Shown in pieces: positions 1 to 8,182 of a DNA stretch of 11,572 nucleotides (its first letter is position 1; every line of letters begins with the position of its first letter). The stretch is from positions 1-11,572 of the forward strand of contig JBGTGG010000275.1 of assembly GCA_041746855.1 (NCBI GenBank), written 5' to 3'. A program made the translations under genes and the position numbers. A model generated the notes under the pieces. It ran no database searches. It worked only from the letters and a program-made list of their open reading frames with translations, and was not told the origin of the DNA. Origin of the DNA: JBGTGG01 sp041746855 (GTDB lineage: Bacteria; Bacteroidota; Bacteroidia; Cytophagales; Cyclobacteriaceae).

Positions 1-372
1 AAATGCTTTAACAGCAATAGGTTCTTTTAAATCGGTAAGGAAGCCAAAACACATATCGATGATTTGACCATGAAAGCGCTTCGGAATAGTGATGAATTGA
101 AGCAATCGCACCGTATTTCGTTTTACTGCTTCATGGTTGCCGGGCTTTTTTACAAACTTGAGGAGCGTTGACAAGTGTCCTTCAATGAGTTCAGGATGCG
201 CGACCACACAACAGCTTAATGGCCAGGCTGCGCGTTGTGTAATCCGATAGGGACCCGCCAGGTACACGGATACTAATGTTGAAAACCGCTGCGGATCATC
301 ACTCACATACGCAACAACCTGATCGGTAATATACTTCGAATGGTCTTTTGAAAGGAGGGTCTTAATATTCAT
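1..372 (-). CDS. HEAT-like alpha-helical protein, conserved in Bacteroidota, C-terminus cut by window edge
   Basis: The first 124 residues are visible, starting at an ATG whose complement is at 370-372 and running open to the left edge. The protein begins MNIKTLLSKDHSKYITDQ. It continues with amphipathic helices and the segments RITQRAAWPLS, HPELIEGHLSTLLKF, AVKRNTVRLLQFITIPKRFHG and EPIAVKAF. Alternating helix pairs of this kind, with conserved Arg/Pro turns, are typical of HEAT-like solenoids. From memory, short proteins (about 170 residues) with the same RITQRAAWP and AVKRNTVRLLQ segments are widespread in Bacteroidota; some carry the name adenylosuccinate lyase, which nothing visible here supports. 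No catalytic motif, signal peptide or membrane segment is seen, so a cytoplasmic scaffold role is possible, but the function is unknown. The gene is divergent from the ABC-F gene. No Shine-Dalgarno sequence precedes the start. Confidence 0.8.
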   Translation of the reverse strand, partial: MNIKTLLSKDHSKYITDQVVAYVSDDPQRFSTLVSVYLAGPYRITQRAAWPLSCCVVAHPELIEGHLSTLLKFVKKPGNHEAVKRNTVRLLQFITIPKRFHGQIIDMCFGFLTDLKEPIAVKAF

Positions 373-420
373 TTAAAGTAATAGTTGAAGTACTGGCGAT
401 ATTTCCTACCAATAAACGAC

Positions 421-456
421 TGAAAGCGTGTACTTTCAAGTACTTTGGGTACTTTC
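421..456. repeat. Three phased GTACTTT words overlapping a small inverted repeat
   Basis: GTACTTTC at 430-437, GTACTTTG at 440-447 and GTACTTTC at 449-456 repeat at steps of 10 and 9 bp, about one helical turn. The first word overlaps a perfect inverted repeat, TGAAAG (421-426) and CTTTCA (433-438), and the middle one overlaps the palindrome AAGTACTT (438-445). A further GTACT is at 390-394. The cluster lies 58-84 bp upstream of the minus-strand HEAT-like gene in a non-coding stretch. It could be a cooperative regulator-binding site. No regulator is known, so this is only inference from spacing. Confidence 0.4.
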
Positions 457-624
457 CTGCTCTAATCGAAAATGCTATGGAAGTCCTCTTTACAATTGTC
501 TCCGTTTTATTGATCGAAGTAGGTATCTGCATCTTTTGTTTTTTTAAAAAGAATGAGCCTGCTACCGCGTAGGAAAAATTAAAATTCAAAAGCACTACTA
601 CGCGAAGGCAATCCTGCTTTTCAG

Positions 625-632
625 TACATTTG
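625..632 (+). promoter_or_regulatory. Candidate Bacteroidota -7 box upstream of the ABC-F gene
   Basis: TACATTTG matches the TAnnTTTG -7 consensus of the Bacteroidota primary sigma factor. It lies 19 bp before the GTG start at 652, which would give a leader of only about a dozen nucleotides. I do not see a convincing TTG/TTTG -33 element at the expected distance upstream, so the call rests on one box. Confidence 0.4.
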
Positions 633-651
633 CGGCCTAAACGCAAAATAC

Positions 652-2520
652 GTGAATTATCTATCGGCTGAGGGGATCGGCAAATCATTCCACGACAAGT
701 GGTTATTCAAAGACATTACATTCGGGATTGGGCAAGGTGAAAAAATTGCCCTCGTGGGAAACAATGGTGTTGGCAAAACAACCTTTCTAAAAATATTAAC
801 CGGTCAATTGGCTCCCGATGCCGGAAATTTGAGCGTCCGGGAAGGTATCCGGATCGGCTACCTTAAGCAGCAAGTCAACGTTTCACCGGATGCCCTGGTT
901 GAGGACGTCCTGTTCAACACCGATAATAAGATTGCCAACGTGGTAAAGGAATATGAGCATTGCCTCACCCATCCGGATGTTTCTCCTGAAAAGATGCAGG
1001 AAGTACTGATCCAAATGGAAGAACTCAATGCGTGGGACTACGATTCCAAAGTGAAGGAAGTAATCGGCAAACTGGGCGTTCCTGATTTAGAGAAAAAATT
1101 CAACGAGCTTTCCGGTGGTCAAAAGAAACGGATATTCCTTGCCCAACTTCTTTTGCAAGAACCGGATCTGATCATTCTCGATGAGCCTACCAACCATCTT
1201 GATCTGACCGCTATCGAATGGTTGGAAAATTATTTGGCGGGTCAAATGATTACGCTCATCATGGTGACCCACGATCGCTATTTCCTCGATAATGTCGCCA
1301 CCGAAATTATGGAAATTGACCGTTCGGAATTGTTCCGGTACAAAGGAAACTATGCATATTTCCTTGAGAAGAAATCGATGCGCGAAGACATCTTAAAAGC
1401 CGAAGTAAGCAAAGCACGCAACTTGTTGAAAAAGGAATTGGACTGGATGCGCAGGCAACCTAGGGCGCGCGGCACGAAAGCCAAGTACCGCATTGAAGCA
1501 TATCATGAACTTAAAGAAGTTGCATCGCAGGATTTAAAAAAGGAAAAGCTTGAATTGGATATCAAGACTGCGCGACAAGGCGGAAAAATCCTCGAAGTAA
1601 AATCTATTGCTAAGTCGTATGGTACGAATACATTGGTAAAGGATTTCTCCTATGTTTTCAAAAAGGGAGACAGGATAGGAGTGGTGGGAAAAAATGGAAT
1701 TGGTAAATCTACATTTTTGGATATGCTTTCCGGCAAGATTAAACCGGACAGTGGCGAAGCGATACCGGGAGTCACTACCAAGTATGGATATTTCACACAG
1801 GAAAGTATTGATCTGAACCCGGAGAATCGGGTGATCGAAGAAGTAAAAGATATTGCCGAGTACATCACGCTGGCAGATGGCACCCAACTTTCTGCTTCAC
1901 GGTTCCTGGAGTCATTCTTGTTTGCGCCCGAACAGCAATACAATTATATATCGAAGTTGAGTGGGGGAGAACGTAAACGCCTTCAGTTGATGAAGTTGTT
2001 GATCACGAATCCAAACTTCTTGATCCTTGATGAGCCGACCAATGATTTTGATATTGATACGTTGAACGTGCTCGAAGATTTCCTTATCAAGTTTTCAGGT
2101 TGCTTGCTGTTGGTTTCCCATGATCGCTATTTTATGGATCACTTAGTCGATCAGCTATTCGTTTTCGAAGGAGAAGGAAACATCCGAATCTTTAACGGCA
2201 ATTATTCAGACTATCGCGAGTGGGTTGCTGAACAGGAAGCCAATCCCAAAAAGGCAGAACCAAAAATAGCTGTCGCAGAAGCGAAGCCGGTAACGGAAGC
2301 AAAGAAAAAATTATCCTATAACGAGAAAAGGGAGTTGGAAAACCTTCCTGCCGAAATCAAAAAACTTGAAGATGAAAAAACAGTGCTGACGGAAAAGCTT
2401 ACTTCGTCTGCAACGAATGATCATCAACAGCTTCAGGAATGGTCAGCGAAAATCCAGGAAGTGGTGGATGCTATTGAGCAGAAAACAATGCGGTGGTTGG
2501 AGTTGTCTGAGATGGAATAA
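652..2520 (+). CDS. uup: ABC-F family ATPase, Uup type
   Basis: This is a 622-residue soluble protein with two ABC ATPase domains and no membrane segments, as expected for ABC-F translation factors that act at the ribosomal E site. Domain 1 has Walker A GNNGVGKT (36-43), signature LSGGQ (153-157) and Walker B LIILDEPTNHLD (173-184). The charged interdomain linker spans about 235-320. Domain 2 has Walker A GKNGIGKS (346-353), signature LSGGE (436-440) and Walker B LILDEPTNDFD (457-467). Both catalytic glutamates (E178, E461) are present. A Lys/Glu-rich predicted coiled coil occupies about 555-620. The DEPTNDFD form in domain 2 together with a C-terminal coiled coil points to the Uup branch rather than EttA or resistance-type ABC-Fs; the exact subfamily needs a tree. 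The GTG start is chosen because MNYLSAEGIGKSF is the natural N-terminus of the family. It stands alone and converges with the histidine kinase gene, with 14 bp between the stops. Confidence 0.93.
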   Translation: MNYLSAEGIGKSFHDKWLFKDITFGIGQGEKIALVGNNGVGKTTFLKILTGQLAPDAGNLSVREGIRIGYLKQQVNVSPDALVEDVLFNTDNKIANVVKEYEHCLTHPDVSPEKMQEVLIQMEELNAWDYDSKVKEVIGKLGVPDLEKKFNELSGGQKKRIFLAQLLLQEPDLIILDEPTNHLDLTAIEWLENYLAGQMITLIMVTHDRYFLDNVATEIMEIDRSELFRYKGNYAYFLEKKSMREDILKAEVSKARNLLKKELDWMRRQPRARGTKAKYRIEAYHELKEVASQDLKKEKLELDIKTARQGGKILEVKSIAKSYGTNTLVKDFSYVFKKGDRIGVVGKNGIGKSTFLDMLSGKIKPDSGEAIPGVTTKYGYFTQESIDLNPENRVIEEVKDIAEYITLADGTQLSASRFLESFLFAPEQQYNYISKLSGGERKRLQLMKLLITNPNFLILDEPTNDFDIDTLNVLEDFLIKFSGCLLLVSHDRYFMDHLVDQLFVFEGEGNIRIFNGNYSDYREWVAEQEANPKKAEPKIAVAEAKPVTEAKKKLSYNEKRELENLPAEIKKLEDEKTVLTEKLTSSATNDHQQLQEWSAKIQEVVDAIEQKTMRWLELSEME

Positions 2521-2534
2521 GGTGAGTATGCTGA

Positions 2535-4568
2535 TTATTTTATCACCAGCGGTAATTTAACGATAAAAGTAGAGCCTTTACCCAGCTCGCTTTTTATCGT
2601 CACTTTTCCTTTCAACCGATCAACAGAACGTTTGAGAATGTACAAGCCCAATCCGGAGCCACCGCCTGATTTGCTGGCGCGGAAAAACATATCGAATATT
2701 TTTGATTGAAGATCATCCGGAATCCCTTGCCCATTGTCGCTGATTTCAATGATCACGATATCCAGTTCCTTTTTGATATTGATTTCTACAAATGGCTCAC
2801 TTCTGCCGCAATACTTAATTGCATTTTCGATGAGATTTTGAATGATAGCATTGACAAATACCCAGCTTGATTCGTACTGTATATGCTGCTGGATATTTTT
2901 CTTGAACGTGATTGTATTGAAATTGGCATGTCCACGAAATGACTGAATACACTCGTGGACCATTTTTTCAAAATCAATGGGTTCATTCTTTACTTCGCTA
3001 TGACTTAGTTTGGTCAAGCTGATAAGCGCATTAATAATCCCATTAAGTCTTTCGGCTTGTTGTTTTTGCCGGTCAAGATATTCCAGTGCAACCGGGTCAT
3101 TTACTTCCTTGTTGGCAAGAAAGGACATCGCCAGCAGCGATGAAATGGGTCCCCGTAAATCATGTGAAACGCGGTAGAAAAAATCATCAAGCTCTGCATT
3201 CTTCCGTTCTATTACTTCTGTTTGCAAACGGTTTGTTTCCAGTGTGGCCGATAGTTCTTCATTCGCACGCGACAATTGTTCTGTGCGGTCCTTTACTTTG
3301 ATCTCCAGCAATTCAGTTGTTTCTTGTTGCAGCTTCAGTGCAAGAAGCTGCACTTCTTCTTTTTCTTCCTTGTACTTACGATAGCGGGCTCCCAATGCCA
3401 ATGCAATTATGGTGGTCTCTGCCGCTGCCCCGATTTCCACAAAATGGGTAGTCCAAAAATTGAACTCAAAAAAACCGCTGTTCCGCAAGGTTAAAAGAAG
3501 TCCGCCTGTTAAATACATTCCCCAGGCAGCGATATAAAAATTAGCGGTTTTGTTTCCATTGATGCGGCACACAATTCCGCTTAGTAAGTAAACCACCAAA
3601 GCCACGGAAAGTAAATTATTGCCAGCAGAAAGAAATACACCCGTTAACATTAAAACAATGACAATGCCTGCCATTGGAATTAATGATAACAAAGTATAGT
3701 AGATGATGCGCGAGTATTTTTTTGTTTCTAAAAATCGAAGCGTGAAAAAAGAAAGTATAGCAACCTGTACAGGTAACGATATTCTTCCCGCATAAAAATT
3801 AACCCACGGATGGTTCGGCCAGATAAATTTACCACCGTATCCAGTCGCGGCTGCGAAGATCGCAATGGTGCAAATAATCGTACAGGCGTATAAAAAATAA
3901 TCAAGATGGCGAAGTGTGAAGTAAAGGAAAAGGTTATAAAGCAACATGACCAACAGAACGCCAAAAAACAATCCATAGCCAAAATCTTCTAAACGCAGCC
4001 GTTCAATGAAATGCTCCTTTTCAATCACAAAGACAGGAAAAGTTTTGGGACTAAAGCCTGTAATTTTTATAATCACAGTTGTCGCTTCTGTTTCGGAAAA
4101 AAGCAATTCAAACGCATACCCGGTATGCGGAAAACCCCGTGTATGATGGGGCTTATAATAGCCCGTTTCAAAGTGTTGAAATAAGCTGTCATGCATTTGA
4201 TAGAAATCCACTCCCTCTAAGAAGGGCGCAGGTATTTCCAAAAGCCATTGTGCTTGAGAAGTTTTCTGAATGCTTAATTTAAGCCATATGGGTGGCCGCA
4301 TGTAGCCAAAGGTCAACCCATCCTTTATATTGGGTTTAAAGTTGGATTGAAACTCGGGGCTACTGATTTCTTCAAAAGAATAGGCGTAACCGGAATCAAT
4401 AAAAATTTCTACATAGCTATCCAGCCGATGGGTATTGTTGTGCGGATCCAATTCATAAATATGTTGACTGTAGCCGCAGGAATTACCAAGAATAAATACG
4501 AAAAAACTGAGCAAAAAAATACGCTGCCACAGGGTGGGGGATATGATGTTCGGTTTTAGGTTAGGCAT
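2535..4568 (-). CDS. 7TMR-DISM sensor histidine kinase
   Basis: A 677-residue inner-membrane sensor kinase. Residues 1-34 form a signal peptide (hydrophobic core IFLLSFFVFIL, probable cleavage near GYSQ). Residues about 37-185 are a periplasmic 7TMR-DISMED2-like beta domain that in this family may bind a carbohydrate or other small ligand. About 196-395 contain seven hydrophobic helices (7TMR-DISM_7TM). A coiled coil follows (about 400-460). The dimerisation/phosphoacceptor H-box is FYRVSHDLRGPISS with H469, and the ATPase domain has N-box QNLIENAIKY (577-586), G1 DNGQGIP (611-617) and G2 GSGLGLYI (637-644). All catalytic motifs look intact. I prefer the ATG at 4566-4568 over a TTG six codons upstream (4586) because it puts the signal peptide at the N-terminus. 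No response regulator gene is adjacent, so the partner is encoded elsewhere. The stimulus is unknown. Confidence 0.92.
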   Translation of the reverse strand: MPNLKPNIISPTLWQRIFLLSFFVFILGNSCGYSQHIYELDPHNNTHRLDSYVEIFIDSGYAYSFEEISSPEFQSNFKPNIKDGLTFGYMRPPIWLKLSIQKTSQAQWLLEIPAPFLEGVDFYQMHDSLFQHFETGYYKPHHTRGFPHTGYAFELLFSETEATTVIIKITGFSPKTFPVFVIEKEHFIERLRLEDFGYGLFFGVLLVMLLYNLFLYFTLRHLDYFLYACTIICTIAIFAAATGYGGKFIWPNHPWVNFYAGRISLPVQVAILSFFTLRFLETKKYSRIIYYTLLSLIPMAGIVIVLMLTGVFLSAGNNLLSVALVVYLLSGIVCRINGNKTANFYIAAWGMYLTGGLLLTLRNSGFFEFNFWTTHFVEIGAAAETTIIALALGARYRKYKEEKEEVQLLALKLQQETTELLEIKVKDRTEQLSRANEELSATLETNRLQTEVIERKNAELDDFFYRVSHDLRGPISSLLAMSFLANKEVNDPVALEYLDRQKQQAERLNGIINALISLTKLSHSEVKNEPIDFEKMVHECIQSFRGHANFNTITFKKNIQQHIQYESSWVFVNAIIQNLIENAIKYCGRSEPFVEINIKKELDIVIIEISDNGQGIPDDLQSKIFDMFFRASKSGGGSGLGLYILKRSVDRLKGKVTIKSELGKGSTFIVKLPLVIK

Positions 4569-4683
4569 ACAAATAGCAGCGACCAAAGTAATTAAAATTT
4601 TGATATTTAGGGCGGTTGGAAAATTACTATTTAATTAAATATTGACCTGCGAGATATTGTATGGAATTACCGATATTTATTCG

Positions 4684-5274
4684 GTGATATTTTTTCTAAA
4701 ACTTAAACATTGGCAGCTATTTCTAATCACCTGGGGATTGCCCCTTCTGGCACTTTTTTTATTCTTCAATAACCATTTTGCGGTTAAGAATATTTTTCCC
4801 TTCATGATGTTGATTTTTACAACTTCCCTTTTTGGATGGATATGGAGTATAGGAGGAAAGCTGAGTGAAAAATTACCGGAGACGGTGCCCCTCAATACAA
4901 GCCGGTTCAAAATCATTTTCGCCATACCGTTTATCTATTTACTTACTCTGGATATCTGGATGGGCTTTCTTTTTTCGCTTGGCCCGATTGACACCAATTT
5001 TGATTGGTGGGTCATTATTCTCTTTGCGGTATTGCATTTCATTGCGATTGCCTGTACGATCTATGGGATTCGATTTGCAGCGAAAACACTAAAGTCTATA
5101 GAGTTACAGCGCACGGCCCACTTTGAAGATTATGCTATTGATTTCCTTCTGATTTGGGTTTCCATTATCGGCTACTGGTTTATCCAACCCCGGATCAATA
5201 AACTGTTAAACGTTACCGGCACGGGATTAAACCCGGAGATAATTGCAAATACTACCACTGAAAGCAACCATTAA
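4684..5274 (+). CDS. Small integral membrane protein of unknown function
   Basis: A protein of about 197 residues with four to five hydrophobic helices: WQLFLITWGLPLLALFLFF, FPFMMLIFTTSLFGWIWSI, IIFAIPFIYLLTLDIWMGFLF, WWVIILFAVLHFIAIACTIYG and DFLLIWVSIIGYWFIQP, ending in a polar tail. I recognise no domain or catalytic motif, though an N-terminal LKHWQLFL segment is common in uncharacterised Bacteroidota membrane proteins. There is no in-frame ATG near the N-terminus. The GTG at 4684 puts the start just before FFLKLKHWQ and is my choice; a TTG at 4642 (210 residues) is the alternative, directly after an in-frame stop at 4636-4638. It is divergent from the kinase gene and lies 65 bp upstream of the permease in the same direction, so co-transcription with the permease is possible but not shown. 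Confidence 0.75.
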   Translation: MIFFLKLKHWQLFLITWGLPLLALFLFFNNHFAVKNIFPFMMLIFTTSLFGWIWSIGGKLSEKLPETVPLNTSRFKIIFAIPFIYLLTLDIWMGFLFSLGPIDTNFDWWVIILFAVLHFIAIACTIYGIRFAAKTLKSIELQRTAHFEDYAIDFLLIWVSIIGYWFIQPRINKLLNVTGTGLNPEIIANTTTESNH

Positions 5275-5339
5275 CGTTCTGTAAAAAATTTAGCACCCTT
5301 CGTATTTCAATCTCGTTACAACCGGGAAAATGCCAACCT

Positions 5340-7778
5340 ATGTTTTCCAACTTTATCAAGATTGCCCTTCGCAACATCACCAAACATAAAACCTATTCCA
5401 TCATCAATTTTGTAGGGCTCACCTGTGGACTTACGCTTTCACTTTTGATCATGGCGTACGTTCGGGAAGAATTCAGTTACGATACTTTTCATGAAAAAGC
5501 AGACCGGATCTATCGAATTAAATATACCGTTCTGAATGGACTGGAACTCGCATCATGTCCTGCCGCCATGGCACCCCACATGTTGGACTATTTTCCGGAA
5601 ATGGAAGCGGTAGCCCGCGTCTATGGGAGAAATGCAACGGTTTCTGTTCCTTCAAAAAATGATGTAGTCTTTGAAGAGTCCGGTGTTTACTTTGTGGATT
5701 CTACCTTGCTCAACATTTTCACGCTGGAATTTGTCAGTGGAAATCCCCACCGGGCTTTGGCTGATCCCTATACCTTGCTCATCAATGAAGCGATGGCTAC
5801 AAAATATTTTGGTAATGAAAATCCGATAGGAGAGACCCTTCTATTCTCCGGAAAAAATTCATTCAAGATTGTTGGCGTATTCAAAGACAAACCGAATGCC
5901 CACATCCGCTTCAACATGATTGCACCTTTTGAGAACATGTACGACATGGAAGATGATGTAACGTCCGAACGGCTGAGAAATAACCTGAGACAAAATTTTG
6001 TGATCAGCCATTCGTATACCTACATGTTACTAAAACCCGGAGCAAAGGCTGCTGATGTGGATGCGAAGATGGGGGATTTTCTAAAAGAGCATGCAGCACC
6101 GCAAAATTTAATCGGACAGGTATTTACCCTCTACCCATTGCTCGACATTCATCTTCAATCGGAAATGCAAGCCGAGCCCGGATCACCCAACTCCATGACG
6201 ACCGTTTATATTTTTATTGGCATCGGAATTTTAACATTGATGATCGCCTGTATCAATTACATTAATTTGGTGACGGCTCAATCCGTTAGCCGCATAAAAG
6301 AAATTGGTATCCGAAAAATCATGGGTTCTACGGGAAGGCAACTTGTATTTCAATTTTTATCAGAGAGTTTTCTGTTCTGCCTGATTGCTATTTTACTCTC
6401 CTTTATTTTATTGTATTACGCACTTCCTTTTTTAAATGACCTGACCAGTAATGAAATTGATTATTGGAGCATAGTGGATGTAAACACTGTCTACATTTCC
6501 ATCGTGCTATTGTTGGGTGTAACGATTTTTGCAGGCAGTTACCCCGCCTGGTTCATTGCCAATTTTCAAACAGTCAATTCACTGAAAGGATCAGGCTTTA
6601 CATCCCAGGATGGTAGTTCGATGTTGCGCAGAGGACTTGTTGTTTTTCAACTTGTGATCACCAGCTTATTGTTGTCGGGATCGATGATGATTTTTAAACA
6701 ACTTCATTTTTTGAGCAACCAGCCACTGGGCTTTAATAAGGATATGATCATCACCGTGCCGCTGCAAAGCCAAAACCTGAATGGGATTTTTCGGATTGCA
6801 GACTCCACCTACACCTTGCGCATCAACACGTTTCGGGATATGCTAAAAGTCAATCCTGCTGTGTACAACACATCGTTAAGTTCGGCAATTCCGGGAATGG
6901 GCGGGGTTTACAGGGGCATTATCCCGGAAGGATTTTCCCAAGAAGACAATATGTTTGCCGCCAACATCGCAGTCGATTATGAATTTTTCGATACGTATGG
7001 TATTCAATTAGCTGCCGGTCGTTTCTTCGATCGGGACTATGGAACCGATGCAGCGTCAGCGTTTATCATCAACGCAACAGCGGTGAAAGATTATAATTTT
7101 GAATCTTCTGAAAATGCGATTGGAAAAGAAATCAACCGTGAAGGAAAAATCGGTAACGTAATTGGTGTCATCAAAGACATTAATTTTGCCTCTTTAACCA
7201 TTCCGATTTCGCCCCTTATTCTTGAAATGCGCGAAGGACAATACAATTCTCTTACCATAAAAATGAACAGTGCCGACACCCAGTCGACCATTAAACAACT
7301 TGAGGTAAAATGGAACGAGCTCTTTCCCGACAAGGCCTTTGAGTTTAATTTTTTGGATGAACAACTTGCCCGTCAATATGCAAACTATCAAACCTTCGGA
7401 AAGATTATCCGGTGGTTTACGTTCATGGCGATCTTAATTTCCGGACTGGGGGTTTATGGGTTAATCCTGTTCGTATCGAAAAGAAGGGTTAAAGAAATCG
7501 GCATTCGAAAAGTGTTGGGCGCCAGCATCCCAGGTTTGTTGCTGTTGCTTTGCAAAGAGTTCCTGGTGTTGATTGTTATCGCGTTCGTATTGGCCATTCC
7601 GTTTTCCTATTACCTCATTCAGAATTGGTTGGAGAACTTTACGTACCACACCGATATTGATTTTTTAACCTACTTCCTGAGTTTCATACTCGTGGTAGGG
7701 GTGGTGGGGATCACCATTATTTTCAATGCGCTGAAAGCAGCTATGGTGAACCCAGTTGTTTCGATACGGATGGAATAG
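5340..7778 (+). CDS. FtsX/MacB-type ABC transporter permease (orphan)
   Basis: An 812-residue inner-membrane protein with the duplicated layout of the long Bacteroidota permeases: TM1 (about 20-42), a MacB-like periplasmic domain (about 45-280), an FtsX block with TM2-4 (about 286-410), TM5 (about 432-452), a second periplasmic domain (about 455-685), and a second FtsX block with TM6-8 (about 692-797). The cytoplasmic coupling motif appears twice, KEIGIRKIMG (from 320) and KEIGIRKVLG (from 718), as expected for two fused permease halves. The tail ALKAAMVNPVVSIRME is the usual short C-terminus after the last helix. No ATP-binding subunit is adjacent; these permeases commonly pair with an ATPase encoded elsewhere. 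The substrate is unknown; relatives act in lipoprotein release, peptide or antibiotic export, or signalling. The ATG start fits family N-termini. Its 3' end is part of a repeat found again 404 bp downstream. Confidence 0.93.
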   Translation: MFSNFIKIALRNITKHKTYSIINFVGLTCGLTLSLLIMAYVREEFSYDTFHEKADRIYRIKYTVLNGLELASCPAAMAPHMLDYFPEMEAVARVYGRNATVSVPSKNDVVFEESGVYFVDSTLLNIFTLEFVSGNPHRALADPYTLLINEAMATKYFGNENPIGETLLFSGKNSFKIVGVFKDKPNAHIRFNMIAPFENMYDMEDDVTSERLRNNLRQNFVISHSYTYMLLKPGAKAADVDAKMGDFLKEHAAPQNLIGQVFTLYPLLDIHLQSEMQAEPGSPNSMTTVYIFIGIGILTLMIACINYINLVTAQSVSRIKEIGIRKIMGSTGRQLVFQFLSESFLFCLIAILLSFILLYYALPFLNDLTSNEIDYWSIVDVNTVYISIVLLLGVTIFAGSYPAWFIANFQTVNSLKGSGFTSQDGSSMLRRGLVVFQLVITSLLLSGSMMIFKQLHFLSNQPLGFNKDMIITVPLQSQNLNGIFRIADSTYTLRINTFRDMLKVNPAVYNTSLSSAIPGMGGVYRGIIPEGFSQEDNMFAANIAVDYEFFDTYGIQLAAGRFFDRDYGTDAASAFIINATAVKDYNFESSENAIGKEINREGKIGNVIGVIKDINFASLTIPISPLILEMREGQYNSLTIKMNSADTQSTIKQLEVKWNELFPDKAFEFNFLDEQLARQYANYQTFGKIIRWFTFMAILISGLGVYGLILFVSKRRVKEIGIRKVLGASIPGLLLLLCKEFLVLIVIAFVLAIPFSYYLIQNWLENFTYHTDIDFLTYFLSFILVVGVVGITIIFNALKAAMVNPVVSIRME

Positions 7779-7900
7779 GTTTCCTATACAAATCCTCCAA
7801 TGATGATTCCCGTTCCGTCCCATCAGTACGGTGTTGATATCGTGATGATCTTTTTTACAAACCATCCGTCCCGCTGGGGCGGGTGAATGCATTCAAATTT
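7690..7900 (+). repeat. Direct repeat copy 1: permease 3' end plus 3' flank
   Basis: The last ~85 bases of the permease gene and ~125 bases beyond its stop recur at 8092-8300. The best conserved block, from 7831 (GTGTTGATATCGTG, then TGATC, a T-run and ACAAAC), matches from 8233 with one substitution and one T missing. Overall similarity by eye is roughly three quarters. Homology fades after a shared run near TCAAATT at the right end. Copy 1 alone carries a small CCCGC/GCGGG hairpin at 7870-7883. Confidence 0.75.
7768..7820 (+). promoter_or_regulatory. Candidate 3' RNA stem-loop enclosing the permease stop codon
   Basis: GGATGGAAT (7768-7776) can pair with GTTCCGTCC (7812-7820) as nine pairs, two of them U-G wobbles (7771 with 7817, 7776 with 7812). 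The TAG stop begins at the inner end of the left strand. An inner AATC/GATT stem (7791-7794 with 7805-7808) is also kept. The wobbles are allowed only in plus-strand RNA, the permease transcript. There is no U-tract, so this is not a classical terminator; mRNA 3'-end protection or attenuation are possibilities. Confidence 0.4.
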
Positions 7901-7940
7901 GCACATAGTAATTAACTAACGATCCCAATGCTAATGATCA

Positions 7941-8004
7941 TTCGTGCTAGCGTGTCGAATTAAATGATTGCATTTCATTGAACGATGGTAGGCGACACGG
8001 TAAC
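7941..8004 (+). repeat. Outer inverted-repeat arm A (left)
   Basis: This arm begins TTCGTGCTAGCGTGTCGAA and ends GGCGACACGGTAAC. The reverse complement of 8377-8437 aligns with it at about 50 of 61 positions by eye, with 3 gap bases. Each arm is itself bounded by a GTGTCG...CGACAC pair (here 7952-7957 and 7993-7998), so each could fold on its own. Confidence 0.65.
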
Positions 8005-8015
8005 ACCCTAATTCC

Positions 8016-8063
8016 GGCCCCGAGTGATCTCGGGGCTACAAATATTCCGCTCCTCTGGAGCTT
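8016..8063 (-). repeat. Inner bipartite hairpin repeat B (left, reverse orientation)
   Basis: On the plus strand it has a perfect 8-bp stem GCCCCGAG/CTCGGGGC around TGAT (8017-8036), then CTACAAATATTC, then GCTCC/GGAGC around TCT (8049-8061). Read on the minus strand, its first 30 bases match 25 of 30 of the right copy at 8314-8343. The hairpin loop bases differ between copies while pairing is kept. Combinations of a GGCTACAAA word with a GCTCC..GGAGC hairpin resemble dispersed palindromes I associate with Bacteroidota intergenic regions. Confidence 0.65.
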
Positions 8064-8110
8064 GTCATTGTTCGGGTAGCTTCATTTGGAGATGTTGGTG
8101 GGTAGGAGGG

Positions 8111-8182
8111 TGGTCCATTATTATTTGCAATGCATGAAAAGCGGCCACGGTGAATCCTGTTGAATCGATACGGACGGAATAG
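8111..8182 (+). pseudogene. Remnant C-terminus of a second FtsX-like permease
   Basis: In the frame ending at the TAG of 8180-8182 the reading is SIIICNA-stop-KAATVNPVESIRTE-stop, against TIIFNALKAAMVNPVVSIRME-stop in the intact permease. One internal TGA (8135-8137) replaces the Leu codon. No further permease sequence is recognisable more than about 20 bases upstream of this stretch, so the body of the gene is absent. VNPVESIRTE is closer to the usual C-terminus of this family than VNPVVSIRME, and several codon differences are synonymous. Both points fit descent from a once-functional paralogue rather than a fresh copy of the neighbouring gene. Confidence 0.6.

Noticed and set aside
373..651. 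tRNA, riboswitch or ABC-F regulatory leader peptide in the first intergenic region
   Set aside because: No cloverleaf, known aptamer pattern or short ORF with a start, followed by attenuator hairpins, was seen. The candidate promoter leaves only about a dozen leader bases.
362..688. Open frame of 108 codons on the minus strand across the first intergenic region
   Set aside because: It starts inside the well-supported ABC-F gene and overlaps the HEAT-like start. Its residues look compositionally random, with no domain.
2521..2547. GGTGA/TCACC inverted repeat between the convergent ABC-F and kinase stops
   Set aside because: Only 5 bp with a 17-nt loop and no U-run; too weak to call a terminator.
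4660..4686. ATG at 4660 as start of the small membrane protein
   Set aside because: It is in another frame and hits a stop (TGA at 4684-4686) after eight codons.
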